Shown: positions 1 through 9,903 of the stretch, piece after piece | Position numbering within the stretch: the first letter of the stretch is position 1 | How the letters are laid out: every line of letters begins with the position of its first letter | Assembly: GCF_947500985.1 (NCBI RefSeq) | Contig: NZ_CANMTX010000006.1 | Location: 62,001 to 126,000 of the forward strand | Source of the DNA: an uncultured Maribacter sp. | GTDB lineage: Bacteria > Bacteroidota > Bacteroidia > Flavobacteriales > Flavobacteriaceae | DNA: 64,000 nucleotides | Reading direction: 5' to 3' | Notes under the pieces: generated by a model | What the model saw: only the letters and a program-made list of their open reading frames with translations | Told to the model about the DNA's origin: nothing | The model's database searches: none | Program-made: the position numbers and the translations under genes

Positions 1-1624
1 TCTCTTCATAATCAGAGAAAGAACCTTCAAAGAAGTATACCTGAGAATCACCCTCAAAAGCTAAAATATGTGTACAAATACGATCTAAGAACCATCTATC
101 ATGCGATATTACTACTGCACAACCTGCAAAGTTCTCTAAACCTTCTTCTAAGGCACGTAATGTATTTACATCTAAATCATTGGTAGGCTCATCTAATAGA
201 AGAACGTTTCCTTCTTCTTTTAATGTCATTGCTAGGTGTAAACGGTTACGCTCACCACCAGATAACATATTTACCTTTTTATTTTGCTCACTACCCGTAA
301 AATTAAATCTACTTAGATAGGCTCTAGAATTCACCTGCTTACCGCCCATCATTACCATCTCTTGCTCATCACTGAAATTCTGCCAGATGGTTTTTTCAGG
401 ATCTATATTAGAGTGACTTTGATCCACATAAGCGATTTTAGCAGTTTCACCGGTTTCAAATTCTCCTTTATCGGGAGTCTCTTCACCCATGATCATTCTA
501 AAAATAGTGGTCTTACCAGCACCATTCGGACCAATAATACCAACAATACCAGCTTGTGGTAATTTAAAGTTCAAATCTTCGTAAAGTAATTTATCATCAA
601 AAGCTTTACTTACGCCCTTTGCCTCAATTACATTAGTACCCAAACGAGGTCCGTTCGGAATATAGATTTCTAGTTTTTCATCAAGTTGCTTTTGATCTTG
701 ACTCATTAACTTATCATAATTATTAAGACGAGCTTTCTGTTTTGTCTGTCTTCCTTTTGCACCTTGACGTACCCATTCAAGCTCTCGCTCTAACGTTTTC
801 TGTCTTTTAGAAGCCGTTTTACTCTCTTGAGCCATTCGTTTAGATTTCTGATCTAACCAAGAAGAATAGTTTCCTTTCCAAGGAATACCTTCTCCCCTGT
901 CCAATTCAAGAATCCAACCGGCAACATTATCTAAGAAATATCTATCGTGGGTTACGGCAATTACAGTTCCTTTATATTGCGCTAAATGATGCTCTAACCA
1001 ATGTACAGATTCTGCATCTAAGTGGTTGGTAGGTTCATCTAATAATAAAATTTCTGGTTCTTGAAGTAATAGTCTACACAATGCAACCCTTCTTCTTTCA
1101 CCACCAGACAATACTGAAATTTTCTTGTCAGGATCTGGCGTACGCAACGCATCCATCGCAATTTCTAACTTGGTATCTAATTCCCAAGCATTTGCAGCAT
1201 CAATTTTATCTTGTAACACAGCTTGTTGATCCATCAACTTCTGCATTTTATCAGGATTCTCATAAACCTCTGGAAGACCAAACATGTCGTTTATCTTATT
1301 GTACTCGTCAAGAATAGCTACAGTCTCCGCTACACCTTCCTTTACAATCTCTAAAACGGTTTTGTTTTCATCTAGTTCAGGTTCTTGCTCTAAATACCCA
1401 ACATTATACCCTGGTGAAAAAACAACATCTCCTTGAAAGTTTTTATCAACACCCGCAATGATTTTAAGTAAAGTAGATTTACCAGAACCGTTTAAACCTA
1501 AGATACCGATCTTGGCACCGTAGAAAAAACTTAGGTATATGTTCTTTAAAACTGGGGTATTCGCATTTTTATAGGTTTTCGTAACTCCTGACATGGAGAA
1601 GATTACCTTCTTATCGTCTGACAT
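1..1624 (-). CDS. ettA: Energy-dependent translational throttle protein EttA (ABC-F ATPase), 3' end outside the window
   Basis: This is an ABC-F family ATPase with two nucleotide-binding domains and no membrane segments. In this family EttA binds the ribosomal E site and gates entry into elongation according to ATP/ADP. The first Walker A motif reads GLNGSGKST and the second GPNGAGKTT. Both signature motifs LSGGE are present (followed by RRR and RNR), and both Walker B segments are LLLDEPTN. The inter-domain linker is rich in Lys, Arg and Gln, as expected for the tRNA-interaction motif. The start is the ATG at 1622-1624 (MSDDKKVIF). About 541 residues are visible and roughly 20 C-terminal residues lie beyond base 1. 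A small membrane-protein gene lies just upstream on the same strand. Confidence in the family and in EttA specifically is high. Confidence 0.95.
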   Translation of the reverse strand, partial: MSDDKKVIFSMSGVTKTYKNANTPVLKNIYLSFFYGAKIGILGLNGSGKSTLLKIIAGVDKNFQGDVVFSPGYNVGYLEQEPELDENKTVLEIVKEGVAETVAILDEYNKINDMFGLPEVYENPDKMQKLMDQQAVLQDKIDAANAWELDTKLEIAMDALRTPDPDKKISVLSGGERRRVALCRLLLQEPEILLLDEPTNHLDAESVHWLEHHLAQYKGTVIAVTHDRYFLDNVAGWILELDRGEGIPWKGNYSSWLDQKSKRMAQESKTASKRQKTLERELEWVRQGAKGRQTKQKARLNNYDKLMSQDQKQLDEKLEIYIPNGPRLGTNVIEAKGVSKAFDDKLLYEDLNFKLPQAGIVGIIGPNGAGKTTIFRMIMGEETPDKGEFETGETAKIAYVDQSHSNIDPEKTIWQNFSDEQEMVMMGGKQVNSRAYLSRFNFTGSEQNKKVNMLSGGERNRLHLAMTLKEEGNVLLLDEPTNDLDVNTLRALEEGLENFAGCAVVISHDRWFLDRICTHILAFEGDSQVYFFEGSFSDYEE

Positions 1625-1689
1625 AAAATTATAGTGTTTATTGAAAATTAAAGCCGATCAGAAGAATTCACTGCCGGTTCTAAAACATA

Positions 1690-1866
1690 TTATACTCTAC
1701 CTTTTAAAGCATTAAACACCCAAGCAATAGCAAAAAAGCCAATACCTACAGATGCAAAACCCCAACCAGCAACATCATCATAGCGAAAAGCACCTAATGC
1801 AATTAGGGCAAGACCTACAAATATCATAATAATAGTAGCCCAAGAGAGCACAGTATTCTTATTCAT
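1690..1866 (-). CDS. Small membrane protein, CAL67264-like family (58 aa)
   Basis: This 58-residue ORF begins MNKNTVLSWA and ends FNALKGRV. It has two hydrophobic stretches (about residues 7-26 and 36-52) separated by a short RYDDVAGW turn, so it should be a two-helix inner-membrane protein. I recognise it as the short flavobacterial family named after Gramella locus CAL67264, which I recall sitting next to ABC-F genes. That assignment is from memory of the family. Its function is unknown. It is co-directional with ettA, 65 nt upstream of it, and could be cotranscribed. The reading frame is clean, with an ATG start and a TAA stop. Confidence 0.8.
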   Translation of the reverse strand: MNKNTVLSWATIIMIFVGLALIALGAFRYDDVAGWGFASVGIGFFAIAWVFNALKGRV

Positions 1867-1942
1867 TTTCGATTCAATTAAAATTTAAGCGAACGTCAAA
1901 TATCGTAAATTTTAAGACATTTATCCAGTATAAACCTTGCTA

Positions 1943-2914
1943 TTATTCAAAAGGAAACACAATTCCCGTCAATTTACGAACAGAATCCATTATCTCAATT
2001 AAATCTAAACTATTTTGATGGCTCCATATTTCGCTCTCTTTCTTACCCAAATTCAAACAATTTTGTACCTCCTTAATTTCATGAACATAGCCTTTTCCCA
2101 ACTTACCAACTTCATTAGAAGTTGATTCACCATCTTTTTCTATAGTATACCCTGTAGTTTCATGCCATCTTGGATGTATAAATATAGAACCCTTATTTCC
2201 TGCTATTTCAGCTTTCTTTTCAGAATCAGAATTGAGTCCGCTATATAGAATTGTCTGAGCATTATCATAATTAAAAATCATACTACACTGTATCTCTACA
2301 CCTGTTTTATAAAAATTGGCAGAGGCCTTTATATCCTTTGGCATACCTAACATTAAATAAGCTAAAAATATGGGATAGATTCCAATATCCAACAAAGAAC
2401 CACCTGCAAGATCCGGATTCAATAATCTTCCTTTTTCATCCCTATCCAGGCCATAAAAAGCAAAATCTGCATGTAAATAAGCTACTTCACCTATAGCTCC
2501 ATTATCAACTAATTCTTTAACCTTTTTAATAGTGGGGTTAAAACGTGTCCATAATGCTTCCATCAGAAAAACATTATTTTCTTTGGCTACAGTAACCATT
2601 TGCTCTACTTCGCTTTTATTGACACCCATTGGCTTTTCACAAAGTACAGCATTACCTGCTTTCATTGCAGCAATACTTAAATCTGCATGAGAAGTGTGTG
2701 GTGTAGCTAAATAAATAACATCTACGGTATTACTATTAAACAACTCTTCATAACTGCCATATGCATTTGGCGCACCATATTCACCTGCAAAATCTTGTGC
2801 TTTCTCTAAGCTTCTTGAAGCTACAGAAACTAATTTACCGCCATTTACCAAGGCTAAATCTTTTGAAAAACTATGAGCAATGTTTCCTGCCCCTACAATA
2901 CCCCACTTAATCAT
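1943..2914 (-). CDS. Gfo/Idh/MocA family oxidoreductase
   Basis: This predicted cytoplasmic NAD(P)-dependent oxidoreductase has 323 residues, typical of the family. The N-terminal Rossmann motif is GIVGAGNIAHS (residues 5-15). The family's EKPMG motif, with its catalytic-region lysine, lies near residue 94. The C-terminal alpha/beta domain includes a GGSLLDIGIYP stretch that resembles the substrate-side helix of trans-dihydrodiol and sugar dehydrogenases. The substrate cannot be read from the sequence, but sugars, inositols or diols are usual. It is divergent from the carboxylase gene and shares a compact promoter region with it. No neighbouring sugar genes help to specify its role. Confidence 0.92.
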   Translation of the reverse strand: MIKWGIVGAGNIAHSFSKDLALVNGGKLVSVASRSLEKAQDFAGEYGAPNAYGSYEELFNSNTVDVIYLATPHTSHADLSIAAMKAGNAVLCEKPMGVNKSEVEQMVTVAKENNVFLMEALWTRFNPTIKKVKELVDNGAIGEVAYLHADFAFYGLDRDEKGRLLNPDLAGGSLLDIGIYPIFLAYLMLGMPKDIKASANFYKTGVEIQCSMIFNYDNAQTILYSGLNSDSEKKAEIAGNKGSIFIHPRWHETTGYTIEKDGESTSNEVGKLGKGYVHEIKEVQNCLNLGKKESEIWSHQNSLDLIEIMDSVRKLTGIVFPFE

Positions 2915-2940
2915 ACTTTTTGTTTTTGTTGCATGAACAC

Positions 2941-2948
2941 CAAAATTA
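2941..2948 (-). promoter_or_regulatory. -7 promoter element of the Gfo/Idh gene
   Basis: The minus strand reads TAATTTTG, an exact match to the Bacteroidota -7 consensus TAnnTTTG, ending 26 nt upstream of the start codon. On the plus strand the same spacer holds a near match, TATCTTTA (2955-2962), which could serve the divergent carboxylase gene. The -33 elements are not clear. Confidence 0.5.
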
Positions 2949-2986
2949 ACTCCTTATCTTTATCAAAAGAAAAGAAATTATACAGA

Positions 2987-4615
2987 ATGGATTTAAAATT
3001 CAATCAAAACGAAGATAGGAATAAGTTGTTATTATCAGACCTTAGAAGAAAGCTTAATGAGGTTTATTTAGGCGGAGGAAAGGCCAAAATAGCCAAGCAG
3101 CACGACCAAGGTAAAATGACAGCTAGAGAACGTGTTGATTATCTTTTAGACCCAAAATCCGAACAAATAGAAGTTGGTGCTTTTGTAGGTGACGGCATGT
3201 ACAAAGAGCATGGTGGATGCCCTTCTGGCGGCGTCGTTATTAAAATTGGATATGTACAAGGCAAGCAATGTATCGTTGTTGCCAATGATGCAACAGTAAA
3301 AGCCGGAGCATGGTTTCCTATTACCGCAAAGAAGAATTTAAGAGCACAAGAAATAGCTATTGAGAACAAACTTCCAATCATTTACTTAGTAGATAGCGCG
3401 GGAGTTTACTTGCCGTTACAAGATGAGATTTTTCCTGATAAAGAACATTTTGGTCGCATATTTAGAAACAATGCCATCATGAGCAGTATGGGTATTACCC
3501 AAATATCTGCGGTTATGGGCAGTTGTGTTGCCGGTGGTGCTTACTTACCTATAATGAGCGATGAAGCGCTTATTGTAGATAAAACCGCTAGTATATTTTT
3601 AGCTGGTAGCTACTTAGTAAAAGCTGCTATTGGTGAAAGTATCGATAATGAAACGTTAGGCGGAGCAACCACTCATTGTGAAATTAGCGGAGTAACGGAT
3701 TATAAAGCGAAGGATGATGCAGCTGCTTTAGATACCATAAAGAATATTATGGATAAAATTGGTGATTTCCCTAAAGCAGGATACAACCGTAAGAAAAGTT
3801 TGAAGCCAAAAGAAAATCCGGATGATATTTACGGAATACTACCGAGTTCTAGAGCTGAGCAATACGATATGATGGAAATCATTAAGCGATTGGTAGATGA
3901 ATCTGATTTTGAAGAATATAAAGCTGGCTACGGTCAAACCATTCTTACTGGTTATGCACGTATAGATGGATGGGCGGTTGGTATCGTTGCCAACCAAAGA
4001 AAAGTTGTGAAAACTGCAAAAGGTGAAATGCAATTTGGCGGAGTAATTTATTCTGACTCTGCAGATAAGGCAACCCGTTTTATAGCGAATTGTAACCAGA
4101 AAAAAATTCCTTTGGTTTTCTTGCAAGATGTTACCGGATTTATGGTAGGTAGTAAAAGTGAACATGGTGGTATCATTAAAGATGGTGCAAAAATGGTAAA
4201 TGCGGTTAGTAACTCCGTAGTACCAAAATTCACTATTATTATAGGTAATAGTTACGGTGCTGGAAATTATGCCATGTGCGGTAAAGCCTATGACCCAAGA
4301 TTAATCGTTGCTTGGCCAAGTGCTGAACTTGCCGTAATGGGTGGTAACTCTGCTGCAAAGGTATTATTACAGATTGAAAAGGCATCTTTAAAAAAGAAGG
4401 GTGAAACCATTACCAAAGAAAAAGAGAAGGAACTTTATGATAAGATCAAGCAACGATATGACGATCAAGTATCTCCATATTACGCAGCCTCTAGATTATG
4501 GACAGATGCCATTATAGACCCAAAAGACACCCGTAAATGGATATCAATGGGTATAGAGGCTGCCGACCATGCACCTATTGAAAAGCCTTTTAATATGGGG
4601 GTTTTGCAGGTATAA
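2987..4615 (+). CDS. Acyl-CoA carboxylase beta (carboxyltransferase) subunit, methylcrotonyl-CoA carboxylase-like
   Basis: This is the carboxyltransferase subunit of a biotin-dependent acyl-CoA carboxylase, which moves CO2 from carboxybiotin to an acyl-CoA. It has 542 residues, the usual size, with two crotonase-fold halves. Segments such as FPDKEHFGRIF and the C-terminal TGFMVGSKSEHGGIIKDGAK and GNSYGAGNYAMCG resemble methylcrotonyl-CoA or geranyl-CoA carboxylase beta more than propionyl-CoA carboxylase. The frame is open from an ATG at 2873, but that start lies inside the divergent gene and adds Cys-rich residues without homology. The ATG at 2987 (MDLKFNQNE) follows the near-consensus promoter and fits the family. 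No biotin carboxylase or biotin carrier gene is adjacent. Leucine degradation is the likely role (inference). Confidence 0.9.
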   Translation: MDLKFNQNEDRNKLLLSDLRRKLNEVYLGGGKAKIAKQHDQGKMTARERVDYLLDPKSEQIEVGAFVGDGMYKEHGGCPSGGVVIKIGYVQGKQCIVVANDATVKAGAWFPITAKKNLRAQEIAIENKLPIIYLVDSAGVYLPLQDEIFPDKEHFGRIFRNNAIMSSMGITQISAVMGSCVAGGAYLPIMSDEALIVDKTASIFLAGSYLVKAAIGESIDNETLGGATTHCEISGVTDYKAKDDAAALDTIKNIMDKIGDFPKAGYNRKKSLKPKENPDDIYGILPSSRAEQYDMMEIIKRLVDESDFEEYKAGYGQTILTGYARIDGWAVGIVANQRKVVKTAKGEMQFGGVIYSDSADKATRFIANCNQKKIPLVFLQDVTGFMVGSKSEHGGIIKDGAKMVNAVSNSVVPKFTIIIGNSYGAGNYAMCGKAYDPRLIVAWPSAELAVMGGNSAAKVLLQIEKASLKKKGETITKEKEKELYDKIKQRYDDQVSPYYAASRLWTDAIIDPKDTRKWISMGIEAADHAPIEKPFNMGVLQV

Positions 4616-4629
4616 GCATAAAAAAGAAA

Positions 4630-5766
4630 TTATTCTAATTGCAATATCGCATTGGCAAACTGCTGTTTACCTATTTCTACTAATACTTTTTTATACCTAC
4701 TTTTTGAAAAAATAAGTATGTCGTTCTTTATTGCATGAATGGTATACCTTCCAGAATGATCAGAAGAAGTGACTTCTTTGGTTCTTTTATTATATACAGC
4801 AACATTAGAAATCATTTTACCTCCTGAAATGGTAAAGCCTGAAACCGTTCTTTTTTTTAACTTAGCCTTTTCTATTTTAGTTTCATACTTTCTTGCCTTT
4901 TCTTGGCTTACCAAATAAGTGGTTTCAACGTAAAATGCCATATTCACATCTGAAACTTTTTCCCATTTCCCTTGACTAGCATATCTACGAAAAGAACCAG
5001 AATTACCATCAGATGCTGCTAAAGCCAACGCAAAAGGCTCATTACCAAAACGTTTTACCAATTCTAAGGAAACATAAAAATCATTTTCAATATAAATTTC
5101 GTAGGGTTCTAAATCAATTTTTACCAATAATTCATTTCTAAGAAGCGTGTGAAGTATATTTTTAGTAGATGTGTTCAAGTTCTTGCCAGGTTCATCTCGA
5201 TTATAGTTAACGTCATAAATATTAGCGCGAAGCAGTAAACTATCTGAGTTATTATTCAAAACCTCAAATTCTATCGATTTTAATTTTCTTGATACTTTAT
5301 TGGCAACAATTCGGGTAGCGAGTTCCCCACCCAACGCATCATCATCTTTCCAATAACCTAAATATCCATTTCCATTACTACGATATCCTATCGATTCTAC
5401 AATTGGCACTAATTCCTTGTCTGATACCACCACTTCATTCAAAATAATATTAGCAGGCGGCATTTCTATTGTTGAATTTTTATTCCATACAAACTTTGCA
5501 TTCGCAACGCTTATTTCAATTGTTTGATAACCCAAAGACGAGATTTGGATAATATCAGTACTTAGTATTTTAGTATCATTCAAATACAAATAGAATAAAC
5601 CTTGTTCATCAGAAACTGTTCCCATTCCTTTACCAACCACACCAATATTTACAAAGGGTAAAGGCTGTTTTGTGGTTTTATCTACTATTAGACCTTTATG
5701 GGTATCCTGACCAAGGGCGGAGCAAATAAATAAAATAAAAAAAAAGAATTGAAAGAATATTCTCAT
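4630..5766 (-). CDS. Secreted protein with carboxypeptidase-like regulatory domains
   Basis: This 378-residue protein has a cleavable signal peptide (Phe-rich core, ending near ALGQ at residue 20). A CarboxypepD_reg-like beta-sandwich follows (about residues 22-110), beginning KGLIVDKTTKQPLPFVNIGV. The middle region (120-290) is beta-rich and unassigned. The C-terminus holds a second short beta domain with SGRYTIHA and NDILIFSK, reminiscent of another CarboxypepD repeat. There is no TonB plug or barrel. It starts immediately after the stop codon of the gene at 5767-7506, so the two are very probably cotranscribed. The likely site is the periplasm or outer-membrane periplasmic face. Function unknown. 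Confidence 0.8.
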   Translation of the reverse strand: MRIFFQFFFFILFICSALGQDTHKGLIVDKTTKQPLPFVNIGVVGKGMGTVSDEQGLFYLYLNDTKILSTDIIQISSLGYQTIEISVANAKFVWNKNSTIEMPPANIILNEVVVSDKELVPIVESIGYRSNGNGYLGYWKDDDALGGELATRIVANKVSRKLKSIEFEVLNNNSDSLLLRANIYDVNYNRDEPGKNLNTSTKNILHTLLRNELLVKIDLEPYEIYIENDFYVSLELVKRFGNEPFALALAASDGNSGSFRRYASQGKWEKVSDVNMAFYVETTYLVSQEKARKYETKIEKAKLKKRTVSGFTISGGKMISNVAVYNKRTKEVTSSDHSGRYTIHAIKNDILIFSKSRYKKVLVEIGKQQFANAILQLE

Positions 5767-7506
5767 TTAGTTGGATACAATACTGCTCGCATTAGAAACC
5801 GTGAACAACTGTTGGTTTACATTTCTTATATTCAATTTAAATACCTTAACCTCTTTACGTTGAGAAGCACTACCGTAATTATGGTAAATAGTAGCTTTTA
5901 AGTAGGACGGTGTTAAGCTTTTATTACCAAGATACTTAGCATTTATTTGCCAAGTTCCACGTAATGAATCATCAATAAGATATTCTTCTGTTGAAAATCC
6001 TGATATTTTTTCATTCTTTATTCGGTTAGCATCAGCAAATAGAGAATGTTCACTTTTAAAATAGTTACCCTCTGGATTAACAAATTCAAGCTCAAATTCA
6101 GCTTCACTATCGTTCCATTCAAAAACCAAGCGAGTACCATCGAACTCATCATCTAAAACAATATTTTTTAATTCTTTGTTAGATAAAAGTTCTTTCCCTT
6201 TTAAGGCAATTAAGTTATTGAGTTCGCGCTCCATAATAATACCTAAGTCCTCCTCGGCTCTTAAGAAACCTTGCTCTAACAAATAACCATATCGCGCGTA
6301 AATACTAGCTGCTTTTTGGAATTCATTGATTTCTATATAACTTTCTGCCATATTTAAATAAGACTGTGCATAGTTAGCTCTCAAAGTAAAAACCTCTTTG
6401 TATATTTCATTAGCTTTTTCTAATCTACCTTCTGCTTGATAGATATAAGCCAAAGACTTTAACGCTAACGGATTTTCATTAAATAACCCCCTATTATCTT
6501 GAATAATTTCATCTGCAAAATCACTATTTTTCCAACGTTGAGAAAAATAATCATAAGCATCTAAAACATAATTATAAGAGCTGCCATACATCTTTACTTG
6601 ATCCTTATATAATTCAATAGCCTCACTTTCGGTAGTACTACTTAACAATATATTTAAATAAGTAGGCTTATCTAACTTAAGATCAGAACTGCTTAAAGCA
6701 GAATTATCATATTTATTATTTCTAAGCTTAGCTTGATCGTACGGTTTATCTGAACCTGGTTCTGGAAAATAGTTTGCACCTTTTGTATTAATAACTACAA
6801 CACCACCATTGGCAGCCCCGCCGTACTTAGTTACTGCTCCTAAACCACTTATGACAGCAATTCGTTCAATATTCTCTACTGCAATAAAATCAGGATAATC
6901 TTGCATAATTAAACCATCTACATCATAAATTACAGGAAAAAAACCAACGGAAGACCCCCTTAAATAGATTGCAGAAACATTCGGATAGACACCTTCTACT
7001 CGAATGCCCGGCACCCTATAACGTATAGCACTTGCTAAATCTATAGAAACAACGTTCAATTCTTTACCATCTATTATTCTTACTGCAAAACTGGTTATAT
7101 CCTTATCAAGGATACCAAATGCAGTATTAATTAAGTTTTTATTTGTAGCATACTCCCCTCTTAATTGTTCTTGGCTTTTTATGACCGTTTTCTCAACGGT
7201 AACCTCATCTAACATATTAACTTCAGGATTTAATTCAATATTTAAAATACGGGTTACATCTTCCACCAAAATTTCCACAGTACTCATACTAGGGTAGCTA
7301 AATGTTAAAGATTGCCCAGGTAATGCTTTAACCTGATATGTACCATTTACATCAGATTTTACCGTTTCATTAGTTTCTACAACTTTGACGACTGCATTGA
7401 CCAATGGAGTTTCTAGATAGGTTATTTTACCTGTTATACTGTTTTTCTTTTCTTGAGCGGAAGAAAATGTACATGCTAAAACAAAAAGAACGATAATTTT
7501 TTTCAT
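5767..7506 (-). CDS. TonB-plug domain protein without beta-barrel, with TPR-like repeats
   Basis: This 579-residue protein has a signal peptide (MKKIIVLFVLACTFSSAQ), then a CarboxypepD_reg domain (about 22-95) and a TonB-receptor plug-like segment (about 105-245). The plug part includes YLRGSSVGFFPVIYDVDGL and ends GAANGGVVVINTKG. The 22-strand barrel that should follow a plug is absent. Instead there are helical TPR-like repeats (about 285-410, e.g. NPLALKSLAYIYQAEGRLEK) and a C-terminal beta domain with FEWNDSEAEFELEFVNPEG. The neighbouring 729-residue protein has a matching C-terminal domain. Transport is unlikely. A periplasmic scaffold or surface-assembly role is a guess. Confidence 0.82.
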   Translation of the reverse strand: MKKIIVLFVLACTFSSAQEKKNSITGKITYLETPLVNAVVKVVETNETVKSDVNGTYQVKALPGQSLTFSYPSMSTVEILVEDVTRILNIELNPEVNMLDEVTVEKTVIKSQEQLRGEYATNKNLINTAFGILDKDITSFAVRIIDGKELNVVSIDLASAIRYRVPGIRVEGVYPNVSAIYLRGSSVGFFPVIYDVDGLIMQDYPDFIAVENIERIAVISGLGAVTKYGGAANGGVVVINTKGANYFPEPGSDKPYDQAKLRNNKYDNSALSSSDLKLDKPTYLNILLSSTTESEAIELYKDQVKMYGSSYNYVLDAYDYFSQRWKNSDFADEIIQDNRGLFNENPLALKSLAYIYQAEGRLEKANEIYKEVFTLRANYAQSYLNMAESYIEINEFQKAASIYARYGYLLEQGFLRAEEDLGIIMERELNNLIALKGKELLSNKELKNIVLDDEFDGTRLVFEWNDSEAEFELEFVNPEGNYFKSEHSLFADANRIKNEKISGFSTEEYLIDDSLRGTWQINAKYLGNKSLTPSYLKATIYHNYGSASQRKEVKVFKLNIRNVNQQLFTVSNASSIVSN

Positions 7507-7582
7507 AAGAGTCCGGATTTATTTTCAATAATATTTTAAGAAAAATACTACAAACAATATGCCAAAAATGTTATTTACACTA

Positions 7583-9772
7583 TCAGATTTTTAACGAAAC
7601 AACTTTTTTATTATCATTTTCATTGGTAAGATGTAAAATAATTTTCTCTTCTGATTGTGATGGATATCCAAAATTGGTATATACGGTACATAAAAGAACA
7701 AGAGGCATAGTACTTTCCTGATCAAGATTACCAATGTACGTGGCATTTATAATCCACTCTCCCTTTATATCTTCATAAAGTTCAAATTCTTCCATAGCAA
7801 AACCAAGCTCTACTTCATCTTGTATTCTTTTGGCATCTGCAGAGGTAGTATGCTCCCAATTAAAAAAACGATTTTGAGGATTTACAAATTGAATTTGAAA
7901 TTCAGATTTTGGGTTACTCCATTCCACTAAAAGCCTCACGTTCATTTTAGAATTGGAAAAATATTTTTCTTTTACTTTGGTAACATCTAACTGTGATCTA
8001 TCTCTAAAAATTAAATTCTTCAACTCACGTTCTATTGACTTTTGAATCGGTTGAACATTTAAATTTCCATAGGCTCCGCCATTCTCTAAATTAATGAGCA
8101 TATCAAGTGCTTCTTGCTTTTCACTTTTTGCAAGTTTTAATTTAGCTTCAGTAAAAAATGGTTGCAGTGCTAAAGGCTTTAGCTCGTTCAATTGGCGATT
8201 TAATAAAACTGACACCTCATCAAAACCTAAATATCGCATTGCTAATTCCGTAATTCTTAAATAAGCTTCATTCTTTGGGTCCTTCTCCCAAAAATTGGAA
8301 ATAATCTTTGCCGCTATATCTTTATCAGTATCCTTAAAAAAAGAAAAAGCGTCTAAATAAAATGAATCGTCGGTTTCATTGAAGTTTCGAAGTATTAAAT
8401 ATTGATCATACGCATTTTCTAAATTAGTCACATTACTTAACGCCTTTAAAATTGGAGATTTTTCAGTAGTTAAGTTTACGTTAGGGTCATAAATATTGTT
8501 GGTTGCCAATGCGGAATTAGAGCTTCCATTATTTCGTTTTCCCGCTGATTTTGTTGTAATTAAAATTACACCATTAATGCCTAGAGACCCATATCTATTG
8601 GTAGCCGACAAACCTTTTAACACAGTTATATCTGCTACGTTCTCTGGGTTAATAAAAGATGCATCTGCTCTGAATCCGTTAGAAGAATTTGATTGTTGAA
8701 TTGGCATACCATCTACCACTACCAAACCATACTTGTTACCCAATAGTGTATTATTATTTCTTCCTGTAAATTGAGTCAGATCTTGGTCAGGACCAACATT
8801 AACATTTGAAAACCTACCTTGAATCGATTGATTTAAATCTGTTTGGATTGGTGTAATTTCTTCATCTCCCATAGATTGAACCGCGTAACCGATACTCTCA
8901 CTATTTTGTAGACCAGTAGCTATATTTATAATATTTTCAGAAAATGTATCTAAACGTCTTTCTGATACAACAACTTCATCTAGAGTCATTACATTAGAAT
9001 CTAAAAAAACATCTACATTCGAATTAAAATAGCCTATGGGAACTGTCTTCATAGTTCTATCAACTCTGCTGGTAATTAATATAGAATCACCAGGTACGCC
9101 AACAATAGTAAACTGTCCATTTTTATTTGTACGAAAAACCTCTGTAGCACCTTTGACCCTTAATTCAATATCACCTGACGGTATATTATCTATGTAAACT
9201 GTACCATTTACATCTTTGGCAGAAGAAGTACTCTGTATGCTATCTTTGTTAATATTGGTTGGTAAAATAGCCGCTAAATCCATCAACCTGCCTTTACCGA
9301 TTAGAGCCGAGCTCTCTAAAAATTTCTTATTTCTATTAGCAACCGTATTAATAATTATATTCCCTTTTTTTATTGGTAGAATTGACCCTGGATCAAGTGT
9401 ATTGCCATCAGTAAAATAATAAACGGTTTCATTAGATATTCTATTCTTAAGACCAGCATAAATAGTTGCTCCATCTGCTTTAATATTAGAAAGTTGTTCT
9501 TTTAACTCTAACCAATCGCCATTGGTAATAACAATTTTTTGCTCTGTTACGTTAATATTAAAGACTAATAATTGTACGGTTAAGTTGGGGGTACGCTGAA
9601 AAATTTTATCTAGAATTTCAAATTCTTTTTCTAAATCTCGTTCAATCATCGAAAAAGAGGAATCCCAACAAATAGTAATATTATTTGAATTGTTCTGCGA
9701 CCAACTTCTTATATTGATTAATATGAAAAATAGAAAAAATAGAAATTTAGAAGGTTTTAAATTTAAAATCAT
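7583..9772 (-). CDS. VWA-like plus CarboxypepD and TonB-plug protein without beta-barrel
   Basis: This 729-residue protein has an N-terminal signal segment (to about SWSQ, residue 25). A von Willebrand A-like domain follows (about 30-170), with a DxSxS MIDAS-type motif at Asp37, Ser39 and Ser41 (WDSSFSM). Next come a CarboxypepD_reg domain (about 190-265) and a TonB plug-like domain (about 270-400) with LVVVDGMPIQ and YGSLGINGVILITTK. A helical region (430-590) and a C-terminal beta domain (600-729) follow. The C-terminal domain parallels that of the 579-residue neighbour (VEWSNPKSEFQIQFVNPQ). No receptor barrel is present. It lies 76 nt upstream of that neighbour on the same strand. Function unknown; the two look like paralogues with different N-termini. 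Confidence 0.8.
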   Translation of the reverse strand: MILNLKPSKFLFFLFFILINIRSWSQNNSNNITICWDSSFSMIERDLEKEFEILDKIFQRTPNLTVQLLVFNINVTEQKIVITNGDWLELKEQLSNIKADGATIYAGLKNRISNETVYYFTDGNTLDPGSILPIKKGNIIINTVANRNKKFLESSALIGKGRLMDLAAILPTNINKDSIQSTSSAKDVNGTVYIDNIPSGDIELRVKGATEVFRTNKNGQFTIVGVPGDSILITSRVDRTMKTVPIGYFNSNVDVFLDSNVMTLDEVVVSERRLDTFSENIINIATGLQNSESIGYAVQSMGDEEITPIQTDLNQSIQGRFSNVNVGPDQDLTQFTGRNNNTLLGNKYGLVVVDGMPIQQSNSSNGFRADASFINPENVADITVLKGLSATNRYGSLGINGVILITTKSAGKRNNGSSNSALATNNIYDPNVNLTTEKSPILKALSNVTNLENAYDQYLILRNFNETDDSFYLDAFSFFKDTDKDIAAKIISNFWEKDPKNEAYLRITELAMRYLGFDEVSVLLNRQLNELKPLALQPFFTEAKLKLAKSEKQEALDMLINLENGGAYGNLNVQPIQKSIERELKNLIFRDRSQLDVTKVKEKYFSNSKMNVRLLVEWSNPKSEFQIQFVNPQNRFFNWEHTTSADAKRIQDEVELGFAMEEFELYEDIKGEWIINATYIGNLDQESTMPLVLLCTVYTNFGYPSQSEEKIILHLTNENDNKKVVSLKI

Positions 9773-9903
9773 GATTAAATCTTATTTACAAAATATCGTT
9801 GTACATTCTAAAGATATAAATAACAGTTAATTAACAAACACCTTCCAAAATAAAAAATAAGAATTTTATTACATAGGTAATTAACAACCCTACAAATCAA
9901 AGA

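Noticed and set aside
2873..2986. Upstream extension of the carboxylase gene (38 extra codons)
   Set aside because: It overlaps the divergent oxidoreductase gene and its promoter, is Cys-rich and lacks similarity to the family. The ATG at 2987 is better.
4630..9772. TonB-dependent transporters (SusC-like)
   Set aside because: Receptor-type plug and CarboxypepD motifs occur, but the proteins are far too short and contain no barrel region, so a transporter call is not supported.
9826..9835. GTTAATTAAC palindrome upstream of the VWA/plug gene
   Set aside because: A 10-base AT-rich palindrome is expected by chance in such DNA, and related TTAATTA sequences are frequent nearby.
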